Shown: one piece after another, positions 46,912-62,042 of the stretch | Layout: every line of letters begins with the position of its first letter | How positions within the stretch are numbered: position 1 is the first letter of the stretch | Source: Chaunax sp. Z400 | Lineage: Eukaryota > Chordata > Actinopteri > Lophiiformes > Chaunacidae | Direction of reading: 5' to 3' | Assembly: GCA_037577475.1 (NCBI GenBank) | Contig: CM075195.1 | Span: 22,285,399 to 22,349,398 of the forward strand | DNA length: 64,000 bases | Notes under the pieces: model-generated | What the model was told of the DNA's origin: nothing | What the model saw: the letters and a program-made list of their open reading frames with translations, nothing else | The model's database searches: none | Program-made: the position numbers and the translations under genes

Positions 46912-49900
46912 AAGCTGGCATTAGTCAACATTCTCACCGAGATTTCTCCCCAGTGATGCACCACCCACTCCCATGAATGCCAAACAGTTCCTTTATTATC
47001 TCTGCATTTACATGATTTTTGGAAGCAGCTTAGGCCTTATTCCTCTAGCCCTCACTCTCCTCCGTCTCCCAGCTCTCCTCCCATTTCTTCCCTCATTCTT
47101 TTTGCCTTTCCCTTTCTTCTCTATCAAAGTGCAGTATCATTACGCTTGGGATAATTCTGATCCCCTTGCCCCTCCCTCCTCCTTCAAGTCTTGAGCCTCA
47201 CCCTTCAAATTCTTCTGTTTTACAGGGTGTTCAGAGTGAAGGGAAGAGGCGGGTGGGAGAGGCTGGAAGGCTTGGGATGTCTTTTTCTTGTGTTACTGCA
47301 AAATGATGATGAAACCATATGGAGGCTGGCGGTGGTGCAGTTTGCAGGGAGGGAAATAGGGAGATGGTGGTATGGGAGGGGAGCTATACACAGCGGCCTA
47401 AATGACTTCTTAGCAGTGCAGTGAGATGTGAAGGACAGACTGACATGAGACGGTGTGGTGAGCAAACTAATGAGCTACACGTTTCACGCCATGAAAGAAA
47501 AGGGAAGAAGAGAGTGAGGGGAGACGGAGCAGGAGGGGTGAGATGATGACAGAGATAGAGAGATGAGAGGAGGAGGAAAAGGAGAGGATGCAGTGGAAGA
47601 TGGCAGAGAAGGAGAGGAAGAATGATTAAGTGAAAAGGAGATATGGTGTCGCCTTGAATTTGTAAGCTTTGGAAAAGAAAGGGGGAGATGGGAAGTGAGG
47701 GAGAGAGAGAAAGGAAAAGTGGGTGGAGGAATTAAGAGTGAAAAATTAACTTTATTTATTTTCTTTATGAACTTTATTGTTCATAAAAATGACTTTAAAC
47801 ATTTTTTTTGTTAAATAAACTAAATAGATATGTATATGTAAAAAGTTCCAAAGGGAGGTACAGTATTAGTGTGGAGCTAATATACTGTATGGCTCCCAGA
47901 CAAACTTTAAGAATTAAACATGAGAATGTTTCAAATATGTCAGTCACTGCAGTTCACATCTGATATAACTTAGTTACATAATCATTGTGAAATTAATCAA
48001 TTCAGCACTTCCATGTCAGCAACACTGAACCTATGGCTACACAACTTTTGCCGCTCTGCCAAAAATAAAATTCTGTAGTAATATCATTCAATATTGTTAA
48101 TTTTTTTGGTAATATCTGCATTGATAAAATCAAATTTTCTATAATAAATTTAAGAATATTGACAACAGTCCATAAAATAGATTCCACATTTTTAATAAGT
48201 TTGCATACTGAATCGGCTGAAATTCTATAATGACATTAATATGCTTTTTCAACTGTACTTTTCAGTTATATTGTTTTTGTAAAATCCAGTTCTGATCTTT
48301 TAATGTCCCAGTGGGTGTACATAAACATTTCAACCATTTTTTAATATGCACCAATCCACACATCCTCATTATCTGCAGTCTCCCAGTTTCAAAAGCATCA
48401 CAAGTAGCATGATGTCACAGCAATACATTTAGTTATTTTTGGCTTCACACCTGCTTTCCTCCCTTCTCTTTAGCTTCCCGCAGTGCAAATCTTTCAGTAC
48501 CTGCTGTGAAAGGTGTAGGAGGAGGCCTGTGGTTCTCTGTTACTGAACGCAGGCTGGTATCCAGCTCGCTTGAGTCATATTCAGTGTTTGTTCCTTGCCC
48601 AACTCGTGCACCTCTCCACAGACCATCAATGCTTACAATTTTAATGCAGAAGACACTGATAAAATGTGGTCAAAGACAACACAGGGCTTTCCCTCAGATG
48701 CTTTTCTTGGTGTGAGCTCAGATTAAGTTTTAACTTTGTCCAGAAAAACATGCAGGGTGTTGCTTAGACATTTCTAAATTCATGTCATCAAATAAACCAC
48801 CACCAAAAATACGGTTTAACTGAATTGCTTTATTTTGCTCACGTTTACAGACACAGACAAATCAATGAAAATTTAACTATTGCAACTTGGGTCTTATTTT
48901 TAACCATGCTTGCTGCATGGCACTATAAATAGCGATGTTGACCACTTAGTCCACCACATTGATCCAGACTTAAATATCTCAACAGCTATTGCCATGAGAT
49001 TTCATATACACATTCATAATCTCTCCAAGATGAATCCTTCTGACTTCTAACTTTTGACTCATTGCACCGGGCAGCATGGAGGGGGCGCCAACTGGCAATG
49101 CCCTCACTCCCTCTAGCCCCCTCCAGCGCCCCCATTTTCCCCACTCAGGTTTTTATGTACATGCAACCAAGAAGGGATTGAACCACCTAGTCCTAGACAG
49201 AAGTTACCCTCATGCCACCATTGATTTGACAAATCTGGTTTTAAGCGACATTTGAATTTTTCCAGTTGTTTGGTTTATGGCAAAACTAATGCAATTCTTC
49301 TATTTGTTTATGTTTCCCATTTAATGATTAAATTGTGCATAACAATGTCTTTGACTTCCTTGACTTATACCTTTTACCATTCAACGTTTCCACAGGGCCA
49401 TGTTTGCAAAGGTGTTGCTGCTGCATATGGCTCATCCTAACCAGAGGTTAAAAAGGGCTAATGTTGGAATAATCAGATTTTCTTCTCTCTGTCTCTGTTT
49501 ATCTCTGCACCATGCTGATATATTATGCTAGTGAAGTCTCCCTCTTTTGCTTTTTTCGTTGAGATAAGAATTCATTTCCACTGCCTCTTGTGCTTCTCTC
49601 ATTATTGTAAAAGTCCCTCTTTTAATGCCAAGGAGCCTGGCAAAGAAGGATATTGCTTGTCCTGCTAATACTTTATTAGAGGCTACTGTTGCATACATAC
49701 TTCAAACTCAGTCAGCCTCACCCATTCTCTCAATCAATCACACGCACTCTCATTTGTGCTATAAATAGACTGTATGCACACACACTTACACACACATGCC
49801 TGAGTGAAAAAAATAAGAAAAAAATTACCTTCTTAATATGCAATAAAACCTTGTATTTAAACTTGAATTGGCATTTTCTTCAACTAATATGCAAGCTGGA

Positions 49901-51000
49901 CATAATTTTACATGTCTCTTATGATCACTTAATATGAGTGTCAATACATGTAGCAGTTAGGACATTTCCCCCATTCATTAAATTATGCTTTTTGTTACTC
50001 TTTTCTTTATCCATTTATTTCATGGTATGTACCACCCAGCTCATTTTCTATGTTAAAAAAACATAAAGCACATAGTAAACCAGACACCTGTCCAAGCTTT
50101 CACCTCATAAACTCAGTGGATGTAACCAACCCTACCCTGTGCCTCTTAGGCCTTCAATCTGTAATAAACTATATTTATTTGTGGACGTAAACCCTCTAAC
50201 AGAGGGTGTGTTAGCCAACTATCATGTCCACTGCATAGCGGTTGGTATTATGCAACACCATAGAGACTGCATTACAAATTAACGCTTACTCTCTGTATCA
50301 CTTCATCACTCAGGCTTGTTCAGGTATGCCTTTCCAAAGTAGCTCCCTGAAGTTTTGGAGGCACAGTTTCTGCTAAATTCTGGCAGCAGTATTCACGGGG
50401 CCGTGACCTTCACGTCTTGTTGAGCGGGAGAGAGATGGGTTGCTTTGTAAGCTGTGTTTACAAGCCACACACTGCGAAAATCCACTCAGAATGCATTTAA
50501 AACAAGTCAAAACGGCAAAAAGGTAAGCGAACTCTGACTGTGTAAAATATGGAGATGAAAATAAACCACAATAAAACAGAAAATGCACTGGTAGTATTGA
50601 CAGCATGTGGCTTTCAAGGACATGCTTGAAGACGTGGATGTGCATGAAATATTTTCATCAGAGCTCAGGTAGATTCTGACTGTTTTAACATCTGTTAAAA
50701 AATACAAAGACAATACAAAATCAAGATCAGTGTTGAAATGTAACACATTACTCAGCATTACAGTTCTGTCTTTCTGTGATTAAAATCTGTGGTATTCCAG
50801 TGACTAATCCCAGTAACACTCTCATGCTTCAATATTTTGAGTGTCAGCGAAGGTGGAATGCCTTTTCTTAAACCCAAAGGTGTCTTACATTTTGAGGGAA
50901 ATCAGGAAAATGGCTGTGCACTTGCTCTGTGCTCTTGCTAAGTCCTTGTCCCTCAAGTCAGGCTCTCATATGAAACCAATAACAGCCACAACAACTGTGG
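46912..51000. other. non-coding interval
   Basis: It includes a purine-rich stretch (about 47220-47740), with G-and-A-rich plus-strand sequence. A degenerate repeat block lies near 48930-49100 (ATCCAGACTTAAATATCTCA with CCATGAGATTTCATA), similar to one near 53210. No gene is recognised. Confidence 0.4.
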
Positions 51001-51007
51001 TTCTAAA

Positions 51008-51178
51008 TGATAAGACAAGATAAGACGAGATAAGATACGATATGATACAATACAAAGATACGATATAATGATAAGATATGATGTGATACAATACAATGAT
51101 ACAATATGATACGATGATACGATATGATACAATATGATGATATGATACGATACAACGATACGATATAATCGTATATAT
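51008..51178 (+). repeat. (GATAC/GATAA)n pentanucleotide-type minisatellite
   Basis: About 170 bp of imperfect GATAC, GATAA and GATAT units (AGATAAGAC, CGATATGATACAATA). They produce long spurious ORFs on the minus strand. Confidence 0.9.
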
Positions 51179-51179
51179 C

Positions 51180-53365
51180 ATTTTCAATGTGCACTAAGTA
51201 TAGAATTGTTGATTACATTGTAAATTGTAGCTTGTGCATTAAAGGTAACTTTCCCAACACTGACAGCTAAAACATTCACTTTTACTCTTTGTGTGCTCAC
51301 ATTTCAACACCTTCAATCACACACAAACGTCTCAGAGGTTCACATCGGCAGTTCAGAGCAGTAGGAACAGTGTCTGAGTGTGGAGGAAGACCTACGATGA
51401 CTGCTTGGGGCTTTCACCAGCATCTGACAGGAGGAGGAGAGGCAGCTCGTCTAATTGACTATAGACATCGTCTCTGCATTCAGGGCTGCTGCCACGGCCT
51501 CCGACACGCAGCTCTGATCTGTCCGTCTCTTACTTTCATTCGTCTGTCCTCTGTTTCTCTTGCTTCCTTTACTTTCTCTCTCTTTCATCCGGTCGCCCTA
51601 CTCCTTTCCTGCTTTCACTCTGCTAATCACTCCTTCCTTAGTTCTGCCTTGCTGCTGCCCTTTTCTTTCTTCCTCATCAACATATTCCATTATGAGGGAT
51701 CTGAGCCGAGCCTTAAAGACAGATGGATGATGATGAATGGTGAGGCAAATAAGATCTCTCTCCCTCTATGGCTTTTTCTTTTTCCCTTTCCTCCTTTCTT
51801 GCACATGGTCTTGACTTTTTTGTATTTGATGCACTTTTGAAACTAAAGAGAATGAGCCTTTGGGATTGAGATGATGTGCTATCAAATGATGAGGGCCAAA
51901 AGCTGCTTCCTTTTATATCGAACATCAATAGAACAAAACCAGTTGGACACAAACAGAGTTGAGACTGAAAAAAAGGTTCTACTCAGTAGTTGGTTAAGAA
52001 CCTTCTTGTGGAAAACCAATGAGGAGCCTACCTATCAGATCTTCCATTCCTCATGTCTTTACTTGCCTATGATAATGATGTGATTCTGCTTGTATCTCTA
52101 TTGGATCCAAGTCTTGTGGAAGATAAAGATCTGTGAGCAGAGTGACATGGAGATTTTGCCTTTGAAGAAACACATATGAGGCCTTGGGAAATCCCCCCAG
52201 GACCCAAGATGGACTCCCCTTGGTCTCAATTATACCAGCCTCTGCTTGAGAGCATAGCATTCCCTCTCTGCAGTCTCTCTCGCTCTCTGTATGACATTCC
52301 TATCTCGTGTAGCACCGCAGGACAGTTCTGTCCTTCACCTTTTGATCCAGGCCGGATCAAACACCAGCTGCTCTTTGATGATAGTAGAAATGGTGGTAGT
52401 GCTGAGGGTCCCATGGCATCAGATCACCCTCGGTTTATCACTGGCAAACCCTCACAACCTGAAGCAGCAGGCCTACCGTTATTCTGTTGACAGTTCTTAG
52501 CAGGAGGCATCATTAATAATGGTCATCAAGCTGTGGTGATGCAAGAAGAGAGTGTGTGTTTTACTCACAGTTACACGTTTTATTTTAATATTTGTTTAAC
52601 CAGGAAGACATCTAATTTGTCTAATTCATAAAATAGGGAGACCGGTCTCCCTATTTTTAAGACATTTAGTGTTGTTTTTCTTGAGTTTGCTACTAACCGC
52701 TTCTAGCTGCTTTTTTGTATCTCTTGCTTGTGTCCTGTCCTGCTGCCTTGATGGCTCACTCATGTTACACAGACAGTGATTTGGCTCTGTTACTACCTCT
52801 GCCGCCGGCTCAGATGTGGAACACCAATAACATCCCCATTACGCCTTAGTAACTTTTACACAGAATGCTCAGGTGCAATAAAGGTGCAACCTTGAACAGG
52901 CTGTGTAAAAAGGGCTCATAATTCTTAATGAGAGACAAAAATCGGGCCAACCAAGATCTCTCAGGGTATAAAGTTCAGTCGACTGGAGTAGTTCTGAAAA
53001 TTTCTATCTGTTTCTGCAAAACAAGACGTGTATGTATCAACTGCCATTTTGATTTGTGTTTTGGTCCGATGGATTACAGAGGAGGGAGTCTGAACACGGC
53101 TGCAATATGAATAATTTTCATTGTTGATTGATGTGTAGATTCTCTTTTTTTAGCCACTTAACTATCACTCTAGAGATGGAAATATCAATAGGTAAGTTGT
53201 TCAGTCAGTCACACTCTTTGGTCCAGACTAAAATCATTTGAGCAGTTTTTGAATCACCATGACGTTTTGTAGACATTCGTGTTCCCAAAAAAATTAATCC
53301 ATATATTTAGGTGATCTAGCAGAGTGGATGTATTGCCATCAAATTTCGTCCTTTGATTTTCTACA
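51180..53365. other. non-coding interval
   Basis: Mixed sequence with a pyrimidine-rich patch (51520-51680). Its open frames, including one of 183 codons at 51289-51840 and one of 104 codons at 52176-52490, show no domain. A degenerate repeat block lies near 53210-53330. No gene is supported. Confidence 0.4.
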
Positions 53366-53368
53366 ATT

Positions 53369-53585
53369 GAGATACTTTATTAATCCCACAGAAGGAAATT
53401 CTTTCTCTGCATTTGACCCATCCCTGAAGAGCAGTGGGCTGCCATTACATTACAGCACACGGGGAGCAAATTGGGGTTCAGTATCTTGCACAAGGATACT
53501 TCGACTTGTAGACTTGCAGGGGCTGGGGAACCACCGACCTTTTGCTCCGTGAACAACCGCTCTACCTCCTGAGCCACAGCCGCCC
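53369..53585 (-). repeat. tRNA-derived SINE, copy 3
   Basis: Same family and orientation as 20825-21049 and 37789-38000. It keeps the ...GATTAATAAAGTATC tail on the minus strand best. A short deletion removes part of the B-box region. The (TG)n run begins 20 bp beyond its tRNA-like head. Confidence 0.8.
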
Positions 53586-53605
53586 TGCTTGTCCTTTGTA
53601 GGGCC

Positions 53606-53687
<82 letters not shown>
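53606..53687 (+). repeat. (TG)n microsatellite
   Basis: About 41 TG units with one TT interruption near 53649. Confidence 0.97.
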
Positions 53688-53689
53688 CA

Positions 53690-55920
53690 CATCACAGCTA
53701 CAGGCGATTTGGAATCACCAATTCACAGTTTTTGGACTATTCAGTCACACTCTGATTTATATAATATGGAAAAAATGAGTCTCCCATTAGCTTCAGCTGT
53801 ACTTTGCAATGCAAATGTTAGCCTGCTAACACATGAAATAAGATAGTGAACATTATACCTGCTAAATGCAAAATGTCTATATGTGGATCCGGTATAAAAA
53901 TCCTTTTGAACATAAGGACTATGAGAATCAGGTTGAATAATATCCTGTCACACATTGGACCTTACCATGCCAGAATGACATTAATCTTAAAGCATAACTA
54001 GAAGTGATATTTCATACATCTATATCACATTTACTGTTGATGAATACTAACAATTAATCATCCAAAATATAATATATTAAACTTACTGACAAATTGAGGA
54101 AAAGATTAGAATAAGCAGTTCAGCATTAAACACAACAAAGTGGGAGATTTATGGCTATTATCATCATCTATTCAGACCTTTTCATCACCTTGTGTGCATA
54201 CCTTCTCAAGCCCTGACTAATAGAGCTCTGGATGGTGATATAAAATGATTACAGCTGATACGGACATTTACGGCACCCACAGTCATACACAGAAGAGACA
54301 CAGATACCTGAAGGTCAAGTGGAAAAGGGGCGCAGTCAATTTCAACAGACCTTTTGTCAAGTCCTTATTGAAATTCATCAATAAAAATAGGCCGCCCTAA
54401 GCCTTTTCAGAAATAAAATTGTCATGCTAATTCATTTTGATTGCCACATTGGAATGGCTAAACAAAATGAATGGCGGGGGCCAGATGCGCCCACCGAAGC
54501 GTAACTCTGGATATTTCATAGTGAATTACCCTTGATCGACTTGCCCAATAGATCTTGGCGTGAATTCCGATCAAATGCCCACATGTGTGGAATTTCAATC
54601 ACCGCTTGGCAAACTCATTGATTTGCATGTTGAAGAAGTACATATTAAAACAACAACAACCGACAAGGACTTTTTTCAAATCGAAGAAAAACAGAGAATT
54701 TACATTTTCACCCCAAATGTACACCTACTACACTGGCACACATATTCAGTTATTTGTGAACAAAACAATGAACATTCGCTCTCACCATTTTCCGAGACTT
54801 ATACTTCCAGAGAGTAATGTGTTTCATTAAGTTTTTATTAGGCCTGACATTTGTACTCAAGCATATAATTTCACAAATCAACACACAGTTTCTTAGTTAT
54901 TACTCTCTTTGGGAGCAAGGACTAGAAAGGAAACAAGAAACCGACCCAAGTTCAGTGCAAAGAGCAACAAAATATGCATAATAGGTGCTGAAGATTAAAG
55001 ACCATAGACTGTAGCGTGGAAGAACACTGAGGGATAACAAGCCCTCTGTGGTGCATAGAGAGACAGAACTCCTGTGGTTGAGGGGGGAGGATATTTTCCA
55101 ATGAACCATCTGGCCATGACCCCCCAGGGATACAGAGCTAAACATGCTTGGTCTGCCTGTTGATGTATCTGTTGATCTATCTATCTATACATGAGATGAG
55201 TTTAAATTGGTCTATTGTTGTAGATAAAAAGTTTGGTTGTTAAATGCATTTTAAAACCCAAATAAATAAAATGAATAAATTCATAACATTTGTGTTCAAG
55301 ATCACTCTAATCTGTGGTAACGCAGGCTGAGCTAAGATGCTCTGAGGTCGTCTGTAACACTGACATATCAATTAGCTTTTAAAGTTTTCTCATTTGCTTT
55401 GGCACATTTGTTAGGATTCTCTAAACTGTAAATTGTCACAGTTGTCTCATGGGACATCAAAAGTCACTCAAAGTAGTGACACAGTTGAGTGACACAGTAA
55501 GTCACTCAAAACATCTCAAAATGTTTGGATATTTTTTCAATCCTGGAAATGTCTCTTATGTCCAAATCTTTTTTTTTCCCCAACTTTTTTACTACCACTG
55601 ACTGTGTGATGGCTTAGAGACTGAGACCCTCTTAATGCTTCCCTTTGTTTTTCCCTGCATCCTTCTCCTTTGTCTCCATGTGTGTATGTTTCTATGTGCT
55701 TTGGATGCGCCTCCACACACCAGGCTCCTGACTCGGCTCCACACTTGATCCCGATCATCTCTTCAGCAGCAGTATAAGAATCACAGCTCTCCTTCCACTT
55801 ATCACCAGATTATTGAGCTTACTACTTGGTGGCTATAGCGGCCTTTCTAGTCTTTCCTCCCTCTCCTCCCTCATGTTATTCACAGTGCTATTCCATGCTA
55901 ATCAGTTATCTCTTTGTGTT
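53690..55920. other. non-coding interval with a candidate conserved element
   Basis: No gene. The stretch 54400-54700 is repeat-poor. It contains ATGCTAATTCATTTTGATTG and other homeodomain- or POU-like words plus isolated CpG-bearing patches, and so could be a regulatory element. Confidence 0.35.
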
Positions 55921-55923
55921 CAG

Positions 55924-56042
55924 GATCTCCTCACTACGCTTTACCAGCCTCAGTCTATGGAGGACTCAAGCCTCAGTCACTGAACCGCTCCAGTCACTCG
56001 TCTGTCCTCTCCAGCCTCCTCGAGAACTATCAGAAATTCTAA
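55924..56042 (+). other. orphan terminal-exon-like ORF
   Basis: A good acceptor (TCTCTTTGTGTTCAG, ending 55923) opens a frame of 38 codons to TAA. The peptide starts SPHYALPASVYGG and ends SSLLENYQKF. It is Ser-rich and low in rare residues, like a disordered C-terminal tail. I cannot name a family, and no upstream partner exon or nearby polyadenylation signal is obvious. It could be the last exon of a long-intron gene, or chance. Confidence 0.3.
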
Positions 56043-56379
56043 ACATAATCACCACTCTGAGTCTTCTTCTGAGTCCATATGTAAAAGAGACCATAACAGA
56101 CTGCTTGCTACACTGTGCATTCTAAAGCATTGACCTTTTTAGGTTCAGATGCCAACAGTAGGTAAACATTTATAATACTGTGCAACATTGTAGTACACAG
56201 AAAAATGGTATGCAAATGTATATGTATACAGTAATACCCTTCCTCATGTGTCATGTTTTACTTGTTACTCTGTCTTTGTTTTATTTCTCTCCTGTCCATG
56301 ATTGGCCTCCTGTGTATTTATTCCATGCCCATTCTCTCTTTCAGTTGTCAGTTCAGCAACTTTGACTTAAAGTGACTCA

Positions 56380-57260
56380 GTTCTGATTTTTATGTCTTAA
56401 TATGACACACATATGATTTTTTTTCAGGGCTGTGTGAACACAAAATTCTGATCTTTTCAAATCACATTTGAGTCATGTTCATATGTGGTCTGAGATCAGA
56501 TGCGTATGCGTGGCCATGCGACATGAATGAGAACGGACTCCGACAATATCAATGTTCACAAGCCTGCTTACTTGTAATTATGAATGTTGGCCATCACGAT
56601 AACAAAATTTGAACGTAACAAATGCTTGTGATGTCTGCCAAAGTCCAATACTGGGCTCATTTACTCGTACTCATATAAAATAACTCTGATACCCACACAC
56701 CCAATACGGCTTTATGGCAACGCAACATTGTCTTCTGTTAGTTGAGCTGGTAGTCGCAGGATGATCAATGTCAGCAGTGTGCAAATATTTTAATGTAAGT
56801 GATCATGACAAAAGTAAAGCAGCATGCAAACTATGCTGTGCTAAACTGTCGAGAGGAAGTATGAAAAACGACTCCTTTATCACAAGCAATTTGATTAAAA
56901 CCCTGAACCTGAGTTTTCTAATGATGGCAGCAGGAAACGGTTACAACCATCTTGGGATTTGGTCGTCTTCTCAGCGTACCAGAGCCCAAATATGAGACTC
57001 CCAGCCATCACTACATCAGACACTGTGCTACCAAAGCTGCATGACTCTGATGCTTGGACTAGCAGTGTTAGCCCAATGTCTCTTATCAGTTTAACTGTGC
57101 AGTGGATTGATGAGGAGAGTTGTCCCTCATGTGAAGCAGGTTCAGTGTTTGCATACTAGCCAAACAAGAGTGGGTGTGTTTTATGATATGCTTTAGACAT
57201 GAGGCAAACACCACACTTGATTTCTTAACCCTTCGTCTGTCTCACAACCTCCAGCTGGCT
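56380..57260 (+). pseudogene. hAT transposon remnant with BED-type zinc finger
   Basis: The ORF at 56768-56995 begins with the BED zinc-finger pattern: CKYFNVSDHDKSKAACKLC, then CAKLSRG and NLIK. The ORF at 56959-57159 continues in another frame with LPAITTSDTVLPKLHDSD and PMSLISLTVQWIDEE, which fits the start of the RNase-H-like domain of ZBED/hAT transposases. Between them, residues are lost. The catalytic core and dimerisation region are missing. The 5' flank (56400-56530) has AATTCTGATCTTTTCAAATC and TGGTCTGAGATCAGATGCG, as in hAT-family ends. It is inactive. Confidence 0.7.
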
Positions 57261-57362
57261 GAGCTTTTGGCTCAGAGAAGTGTCAGAAGCAGTAAGTTAC
57301 ATGTGGTGGCAGCTATATTTGTTCCATATTTGAATTCTAAAGTGTGACATGATGCAACAGCA

Positions 57363-57384
57363 TCACACACACGCACACACGCAC

Positions 57385-57437
<53 letters not shown>
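57363..57437 (+). repeat. (CA)n microsatellite with CACG units
   Basis: About 75 bp. The first part carries three CG interruptions. Confidence 0.95.
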
Positions 57438-57441
<4 letters not shown>

Positions 57442-58136
57442 TAGATGTGCATTGTAACATATACATGATGTATACAAAATCCTCTTGTTCAACGGCAGCT
57501 ATCTGCATAACCAGTTGTTTGTAAAAAGGAAAAAGAAAATGCTTAATCGCACTTGACAGACTTTGGGGCACATTTGCAACTGAAACAGTCACACCCTGGA
57601 GCCCTGCAGCAAAAGGACTTCATTCATGAGGAGGACTTGGTATTAACTGTGGTCCCTGACTACATTGCTGTTTGTTGTGTTGCTGTGTACATATATTATT
57701 CTGCTTATGTATTTTTAATATGTATTTCTGCATCTAGTTCTATGTAGCACTACTCTACTGAATATCATTATTATTATTTCCCTAAATAAAATCATATGAT
57801 ACCAAAAACTGACATTGAAATGAAAAAATCTCAGGTGCTACCTAAAAAACTGGAAACCTCGAGCTGCAATGTGAACAGTTGGACTCTAATCCATCACTTT
57901 ACAAGTCATTTCTCCATCACGGTCTCCTTGTCTCCCTCTCTCACCCTTTCTCAGTCACCCCCTGGTGTGTTTCTCTCTCTCTGTTGTTCAGTTGCAGGGA
58001 TTGGAGGCCCTCAAGATATTGATTGGGCTCGGCTTAATGCTGTCAGACTGATGTGAGACATGAGATTCACATACGAGATTTTGGCCTGGTTACACTCAGC
58101 CTCCAACCACACACTCACACACACAAGGCAGCAAGT

Positions 58137-58237
<101 letters not shown>

Positions 58238-58373
58238 ACTTACAGTTTATGGGCACTGGGCATATACACATACATTAGATCATGCACTGATACACAAAGG
58301 AAAATGCACACTCAAACTGATACCACACACAGGCATGTGTGCAAACGCTCCCGCACATACTGTATGCACATGT

Positions 58374-61927
<3,554 letters not shown>

Positions 61928-62042
61928 TCATTTATTGATTGGATGTTGCAGCTCAGACCGATCGGATACATCACAGCATCTCTGGAGTTTTGCTTTCTGC
62001 TTTGCCATGTCTTTAAAAAGCTGTATTAGCCGAATTGTAGGT
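61928..62042 (-). other. orphan exon-like ORF with acceptor and overlapping AATAAA
   Basis: On the minus strand a TTTTTGTTTTTCAG acceptor (ending 62043) opens 37 codons to TGA. The peptide starts PTIRLIQLFKDMAKQKAKLQ. The stop overlaps AATAAATGA, which also holds a polyadenylation hexamer. I do not recognise the peptide. Confidence 0.2.

Noticed and set aside
46730..46921. Minus-strand ORF with poly-Pro and Ser-Leu repeats
   Set aside because: Translation of the G26 and (AG)n tract.
51289..51840. 183-codon plus-strand ORF
   Set aside because: Pyrimidine-rich sequence gives Ser/Leu/Phe-rich peptide with no domain or splice context.
52176..52490. 104-codon plus-strand ORF with Pro/Ser-rich peptide
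   Set aside because: The mix of residues looks protein-like, but there are no splice signals, no known motif, and the overlapping frames are equally open.
58000..58055. Short frame after a TTGTTCAG acceptor ending in TGA
   Set aside because: Only about 19 codons, next to microsatellites, and no recognisable peptide.
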